A stretch of DNA of 21,933 nucleotides from positions 1 through 21,933 of the IMG/VR virus record IMGVR_UViG_3300007345_006582; one strand, 5' to 3'. Within the stretch, counting starts at the first letter, position 1. The number at the start of each line of letters is the position of its first letter. The translations under genes were made by a program, and so were the position numbers. Positions 15,394 to 21,100 of the stretch are shown here, in pieces. The notes beneath the pieces were generated by a model. That model saw only the letters and a list, made by a program, of their open reading frames with translations, did no database searches and had not been told where the DNA came from. The stretch comes from a virus.

Positions 15394-16062
15394 ATGGCAC
15401 TAAGATTATATCCATTCAGACAGTACAGCGAGCAAGATGTCATTAACTTGTTTGCAAGCGACACTGCTGATACCAATCCATCTACAAATGGTAATGGTTC
15501 AGCTGGTGTATTCGTAAAAGTTTCAGCCGGTAATTTGGATCAAGATCCTATTACTTATGCTACAAACGGTTATTTAGGCAAAACTGATTATCCATTTATT
15601 GGAGCTGCTCAGTATCCTTCTGTTCCTTTAACTTTCACAGCGGCTACCGCAGGAACTCCTGTTCTTGGTATTACGTTAAATCAGACAGTTTTAGAGGACG
15701 AGAACGGTGAGAAGCTTCTCTATAACCCTGTTAAAGCTGCAGAGTTACAGGCTTGTTTAAGTGGTCAGGCAGTTCCTGTCGCAAGTCGCGGTATGTTCAC
15801 TTTAGCTGATACAGCAATTGACTGGGAAGACGCCAACATGGTTGTCAACTCTCACTTGTTGATTTCTGCTAATGCTGGTAAAGTATCAGGTTTAGCTCCT
15901 TCAGCTGCTGGTCCATTCACTGGTGATTACACCATTGTTGGAAGAGTTTTAGCTACTGGTCAGCGTGTTTCTCAGAATGGTGAAAGCGATTACTTCGCCG
16001 GAACTACAACTGGAAAATATGCTTTAGTTCAAATCGATTGTGTGAACCCAACCTCACTGTAA
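15394..16062 (+). CDS. Probable capsid decoration/stabilisation protein
   Basis: The product has 222 residues, rich in Gly, Ala, Thr and Val and without long helices, so probably beta-structured. It starts MALRLYPFRQYSEQDVINLF and has no catalytic motif. It lies between protease/scaffold and major capsid protein, where head-stabilising (gpD-like) proteins are usually encoded, and its codon use is elevated in C-ending codons like the capsid gene, implying many copies per virion. AAAGG overlaps the previous stop, two bases from the ATG. The role is inferred from position and composition; I recognise no named family. Confidence 0.55.
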   Translation: MALRLYPFRQYSEQDVINLFASDTADTNPSTNGNGSAGVFVKVSAGNLDQDPITYATNGYLGKTDYPFIGAAQYPSVPLTFTAATAGTPVLGITLNQTVLEDENGEKLLYNPVKAAELQACLSGQAVPVASRGMFTLADTAIDWEDANMVVNSHLLISANAGKVSGLAPSAAGPFTGDYTIVGRVLATGQRVSQNGESDYFAGTTTGKYALVQIDCVNPTSL

Positions 16063-16084
16063 TTAGAAAGGCTTTAATAATAAT

Positions 16085-17230
16085 ATGAAGATAGTTTTAA
16101 AAAGAACAGATGAACAGGTTGAGTTAATCAAAGCTTTGGCATCAAAAAATCGTGAAGTAGCCTATGACGCTCAAGTCGCTTTGGCTGAATTCATTGGTCC
16201 TGTTTTAGCCGAAGTTATTAATAACGCTCCAACTGTTTCCAACTTATTTACAAGTTTACAATTCAACGCAGAAGATAATCCTTCGATTCCTTTGGATTTA
16301 TACTACGATGTTTTCGACGAAGATTACATCAAGGTTTATTCTCAGTCTGTCGCTGGTGGTCTTCCTCAGAATATCGTTCAGCCTACTGCTTCTGAACTCA
16401 AAATCGCAACCTATCGTTTAGATAGTGCTGTTGCTTTTGACAAGAAGTATGCTGCTAAGAGTCGTTTAGATGTCGTCAGCAAGTCCTTCACTCGCGTAGC
16501 TCAAGAAGTTATGTTGAAGCAGGAAAGAACTTCTGCTAACTTGCTCATGACTGCATTAGCAAATGCTTCTACAGGTGGCGCTAATCACGTTATTCGTTCT
16601 GCTGCTGCTAATCGTTTCGTCCTCGAAGATTTAAACAAGTTATTCACCAAGATCAAGAGAATTAATTCTTCTTTCGTTGGTGGAACTCCTTCTGGAGCTC
16701 GCAGAGGTTTAACTGACCTCATCGTTTCTCCTGAAATCGTCGAGCAAATCCGTGGCATGGCCTACAATCCAATCGGTACTAAGGGTCCTGATTTAACATC
16801 TAATCCTGCTGCTGGTGATGGTTCTGGTCTCACAGCTCCTGATTCAGTTCGTAATCAAGTCTTCAGTCAAGCTGGATTGCCTGAGTTCTTTGGCGTTTCC
16901 ATCATGGAAATCTTGGAACTTGGTGATGGCAAGAAGTTCAATACCATCTTTGATACCGTTGCTGGTTCTACTAGCTATGACGGTCACTATGCAACAGGTG
17001 GTAGCGCTGGTGCTTTCAATGGTGCTTCTGAGCAGATTGTTGTTGGTCTTGACAGATCTCGCGATTCTCTTATTCGTGCAGTTGCTGTTGATTCTGACAC
17101 AGGTTCTGAATTCACATTACAAGCTGACGATCAGTATACTCTTCGTCAGAACAAAATCGGATACTTTGGCGCTCTTGAAGAGGGACGTATGGTCCTCGAC
17201 AATCGTGCGCTTGTTGGTCTTATCGTTTAA
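16085..17230 (+). CDS. Major capsid protein (HK97 fold)
   Basis: The product has 381 residues. It shows the general features of HK97-fold capsids: a helical N-terminal segment (to about 45), an E-loop/P-domain region with a long spine-type helix (VVSKSFTRVAQEVMLKQERT near 130-150), and an A-domain with SPEIVEQIRG and a GLDRSRDSLIRAV segment near the C-terminus. Its place after protease, scaffold and decoration genes is the standard one. Codon use is the most biased in the window (CGT, GGT, ATC, AAC, CTC; about 48% G+C in spots), as expected for the most abundant phage protein. AGAAAGG lies about 13 bases before the ATG, a rather long spacing. A strong terminator follows 21 bases after the stop. 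Confidence 0.87.
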   Translation: MKIVLKRTDEQVELIKALASKNREVAYDAQVALAEFIGPVLAEVINNAPTVSNLFTSLQFNAEDNPSIPLDLYYDVFDEDYIKVYSQSVAGGLPQNIVQPTASELKIATYRLDSAVAFDKKYAAKSRLDVVSKSFTRVAQEVMLKQERTSANLLMTALANASTGGANHVIRSAAANRFVLEDLNKLFTKIKRINSSFVGGTPSGARRGLTDLIVSPEIVEQIRGMAYNPIGTKGPDLTSNPAAGDGSGLTAPDSVRNQVFSQAGLPEFFGVSIMEILELGDGKKFNTIFDTVAGSTSYDGHYATGGSAGAFNGASEQIVVGLDRSRDSLIRAVAVDSDTGSEFTLQADDQYTLRQNKIGYFGALEEGRMVLDNRALVGLIV

Positions 17231-17251
17231 TATCAACCAGATCCACTATGG

Positions 17252-17283
17252 GGGTGCTACTCGAAAGGGTAGCACCCTTTTTT
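17252..17283 (+). terminator. Strong intrinsic terminator after the capsid gene
   Basis: The stem GGGTGCTACTC (17252-17262) pairs with GGGTAGCACCC (17267-17277), with one T-G wobble, around a GAAA tetraloop, and is followed by six T (17278-17283). This is a textbook rho-independent terminator. It closes the head transcription unit and separates it from the tail/fibre unit, which has its own -10 box directly downstream. Confidence 0.93.
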
Positions 17284-17284
17284 A

Positions 17285-17311
17285 TTGAATTTTAATTTTA
17301 AAGTTTATAAT
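17285..17311 (+). promoter_or_regulatory. Probable promoter after the terminator
   Basis: TTGAAT (17285-17290) and an exact TATAAT (17306-17311) are 15 bases apart, the same short spacing as before the portal gene. The box ends seven bases before the ATG at 17319. A new promoter is needed here because the preceding terminator should stop head-gene transcription. Confidence 0.45.
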
Positions 17312-17318
17312 AATATAT

Positions 17319-17708
17319 ATGGCTAAAAAATCTACGAATAAGAAAAAGTCTGAGCTTGATGATTTGAATTTTGCTGATGGCAAGGTTCATGAAGATCCAG
17401 ATATTGCAAGAGTTAGGCAGTTGGAAAAAGCTTTGGGTATTGAGAAATCAAATCCATTTGGAACAACTAGTCTAGAAATCTTCAAAGAGAAATTAAGTGA
17501 AATGACTAATATTGATTTGCAGCATATGTGCGAAAAAGTAGGAATATTCGCTAGTGGTTCGAGGCAAGATATTAAGTCTAAATTATTAAGAGAATTTAAA
17601 TCTACTAATAAGGGTTCTATCGGAATGACAGTCGAAAACCCTGCAGTACAGTTAGATCCAAATAATCCTGAACATCAGAAAGTTCTTAAAATATTAGGAG
17701 AAATTTAG
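17319..17708 (+). CDS. Small protein with SAP/LEM-like helix-extended-loop-helix motif
   Basis: The product has 129 residues. A Lys-rich start (MAKKSTNKKKSELDD) is followed by a segment near 55-85 (LSEMTNIDLQHMCEKVGIFA then GSRQDIKSKLLREF) that resembles SAP or HeH/LEM-type motifs, small folds that bind DNA or proteins. It is the first gene after the head terminator and precedes the fibre genes; its role could be in head completion or connection, but position alone cannot decide. No Shine-Dalgarno sequence; a TATAAT box ends seven bases before the ATG. Confidence 0.6.
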   Translation: MAKKSTNKKKSELDDLNFADGKVHEDPDIARVRQLEKALGIEKSNPFGTTSLEIFKEKLSEMTNIDLQHMCEKVGIFASGSRQDIKSKLLREFKSTNKGSIGMTVENPAVQLDPNNPEHQKVLKILGEI

Positions 17709-17748
17709 TATTTCTTCTTTTTTTATTATATTGAGTGTAAAGTAAGGT

Positions 17749-18093
17749 GTGGCAACGCAACTTACTGTAATTCGCGGAGATACGCTTTGTACTCAAACGA
17801 TTAATTTAGCATCTACTACAGACGATTTTACTGATTTAGTTTGTACTGGACAATTACGTCCTCATCCTGATGGTGATTTAGTTTATCAGTTCGTTCCTAC
17901 CATAGAATACGCAGGGCCTCTTAGTGGTTCTGTGTATTTTAGTATACCCGGAAGTGATACTAAGAATTTTCCTCCGATTAATTTGTATGGAGATGTCCAT
18001 TTTAATTGTACTGGTAATTCAACAAGTGGAGTAGATAATCAAACTCTTTTTGAGTTCAGATTAGATGTAAAAGCTGACGTAACTCATTTATAA
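17749..18093 (+). CDS. Probable baseplate/fibre adaptor protein (BppU N-terminal-like)
   Basis: The product has 114 residues from a GTG start. The N-terminus (MATQLTVIRGDTLCTQTINL) resembles the 'rGDt' beginning of BppU-type N-terminal domains and similar small phage structural proteins often encoded just before fibres. The rest is probably all beta (LRPHPDGDLVYQFVP; VYFSIPGSD). The GTG is preferred because an in-frame TAA lies two codons upstream and no ATG follows early in the frame; AAGG almost touches it and GTGTAAA lies just upstream. It ends nine bases before the fibre gene, so a role as attachment partner of the fibre is likely by position. Confidence 0.6.
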   Translation: MATQLTVIRGDTLCTQTINLASTTDDFTDLVCTGQLRPHPDGDLVYQFVPTIEYAGPLSGSVYFSIPGSDTKNFPPINLYGDVHFNCTGNSTSGVDNQTLFEFRLDVKADVTHL

Positions 18094-18102
18094 GGATAAA
18101 GT

Positions 18103-21100
18103 ATGGGAGAAATTGATGTAAATGTTTCATCGTGTAAAAATCAAATTGATGTAAATTTAGTTGCTAATCCTGATATAGATATAACTGGTGTACAAAGAGG
18201 TCCTGCTGGTACAAGCGGAACTTCTGGAACAAGTGGTACATCAGGCACTAGTGGTACTTCTGGCACATCAGGTACTAGTGGCACTTCTGGTACTAGTGGT
18301 ACATCAGGAACGAGTGGGACTAGTGGTACATCAGGAACTTCTGGCACATCAGGCACTTCAGGAACTAGTGGAACTAGCGGTACGTCAGGAACATCAGGGA
18401 CATCAGGTACTTCAGGAACTAGTGGAACTAGTGGAACTAGCGGTACGTCAGGAACATCAGGTACATCTGGTTTAGATGGTAATTACGGTGGTTTATCATT
18501 TAAATATAATTTTTCTACAAGTACAGCAGATCAGAATCCCGGCGCGGGAGATTTTGCATTTAATTCTTCTACTCAATCTTTAACGACTAGAGTTAATATT
18601 AGCAGTGAGGATATATATGGTTCTGATATCGCTGCATTTTTAAGAACAATTGATGATTCTAATTCTGGAGTAAAAGGTCATTTAATAATTACAAAGTTAT
18701 TTGATCCAGAAAAATTTATTCTTTTTACATTAAGTGCCTCAGTAGAATATTCTGGATACTTTAAAATAACAGTTTCAAGAGTAGATAGCTCTGAAACAAA
18801 TCCATTTTCAAATAGTGATGATTGTATAATTAGCTTTGCTAGAACTGGTGATGCTGGAACTAGTGGCACATCAGGAACATCAGGCACTTCTGGAACATCA
18901 GGGACTAGTGGTACATCTGGAACAAGTGGTACTTCAGGGACTTCTGGTACTAGTGGAACTTCTGGAACCTCTGGTACTAGTGGAACCAGTGGAACTAGTG
19001 GGACTTCAGGCACTTCAGGAACAAGTGGAACTTCTGGCACATCAGGAACTTCTGGAACCAGTGGAACTTCTGGCACATCAGGAACTTCTGGAACCAGTGG
19101 AACTTCTGGAACCAGTGGAACTTCTGGCACATCAGGAACATCAGGAACTTCTGGGACAAGTGGAACTTCTGGTACGTCAGGAACATCTGGTACAAGTGGT
19201 ACATCAGGAACTTCAGGCACAAGTGGAACTTCTGGAAGTTCTGGATCTTCTGGTACTTCTGGGCAAGATGGTAATTTTGGTGGCGCGACTTTTGATTACA
19301 CTTTTGATACTGATACGACTAATAGTGATCCCGGCGCTGGTAAATTAAAATTTGATAATTCTAATATTTCTTTAGCGAACAATTTATATATTGATGATAC
19401 TGATGATAGTGGAACAAATATTGATAGTTTCTTGAGAACTATTGATGATTCAACTTCTACAATAAAAGGTCACTTTAGAGTATCAGAAAAATTTGATACG
19501 AATAATTTTGCCTTATATACAATTTCATCTCTTACTGAATATAGTGGATATTACGATGTTGTTTGTGCATATGTCTCAGGTAGTGTTACTTCTTTTTCAA
19601 GTAATCCTGATATTGTAATTACATTCGCTAGAACAGGCGATAAAGGTGACCCCGGAACCAGTGGAACTTCTGGAACTTCAGGAACAAGTGGAAGTTCAGG
19701 AACTTCTGGTACGTCAGGAACTTCAGGAACCAGTGGTACTTCAGGAACTTCTGGTACTAGCGGAACTAGCGGAACTAGCGGAACCTCTGGAACTTCTGGA
19801 ACTTCTGGTACATCAGGAACAAGTGGTAGCAGTGGATCTTCTGGATCATCTGGCTCCAGCGGTAGTTCAGGAACTAGCGGAACTTCTGGTACTAGTGGTT
19901 CTAGTGGAACTTCAGGTACTTCAGGAACAAGTGGAACCTCTGGTACATCAGGTACTAGTGGCACTTCAGGAACTTCTGGAACGAGTGGAACTTCTGGCAC
20001 ATCAGGGACCTCTGGAACTTCTGGTACATCAGGGACCTCTGGAACTTCTGGTACATCGGGAACAAGTGGCACTTCTGGAAGTAGTGGAAGTTCTGGATCT
20101 TCTGGAACATCTGGGCAAGATGGTAATTTTGGTGGTGCGGCATTTAAATATAATTTTGATAATTCTACTACTGATTCAGATCCGGGTTCTGGTAATTTTA
20201 GATTGAATCAATCTACGCAGAATACTGCGACAAGAATTTATATAGATGATGAGGATTTAGATGGTTCTGACATTCAACCTTATTTAAGAACTATAGATGA
20301 TAGTACTTCTACTATAAAAGGGCATGTAAAAATAAGTAAATTATTTGATACATCTTCTTTCTTGTTATTTACTATAAGCGCCGCAATAAGTGAACCGACT
20401 GGGTACTTTGTAATAACTGTTTCTCCTATTGATGAATCAACAGCAAGTCCATTTAGTAATGGTGATGATTGTGTACTAACATTCGCAAGAACAGGTGATA
20501 AAGGTGACCCCGGAACCAGTGGAACTTCTGGAACAAGTGGAACCTCTGGCACTAGTGGTACTAGTGGTACATCTGGAACTTCAGGCACATCTGGAACCAG
20601 TGGTACATCTGGTACGTCTGGAACTTCTGGGACAAGTGGCACATCAGGCACTTCTGGAACAAGTGGTACATCAGGAACTTCTGGCACAAGCGGTACATCA
20701 GGTACTAGTGGAACTAGCGGCACAAGTGGAACCTCTGGAACATCTGGTAGTTCAGGAACATCAGGAACTAGCGGTACAAGTGGAACTTCTGGAACGAGTG
20801 GGACTAGTGGTACATCAGGTACTAGTGGAACTAGCGGCACAAGTGGAACCTCTGGAACATCTGGTAGTTCAGGAACATCAGGAACTAGTGGCACAAGTGG
20901 AACTTCTGGAACGAGTGGGACTAGTGGTACATCAGGTAGTTCAGGAACATCTGGTAGTTCAGGAACATCAGGAACTAGCGGTACTAGTGGAACCTCTGGA
21001 ACGAGTGGGACTAGTGGTACATCAGGTACTAGTGGAACTAGCGGCACAAGTGGAACCTCTGGAACATCTGGCAGTTCAGGAACATCAGGAACTAGCGGTA

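Noticed and set aside
16815-17288. Plus-strand frame of 157 residues within the capsid gene
   Set aside because: It is an out-of-frame Leu/Val-rich shadow of the well-supported capsid gene and would run through the terminator hairpin.
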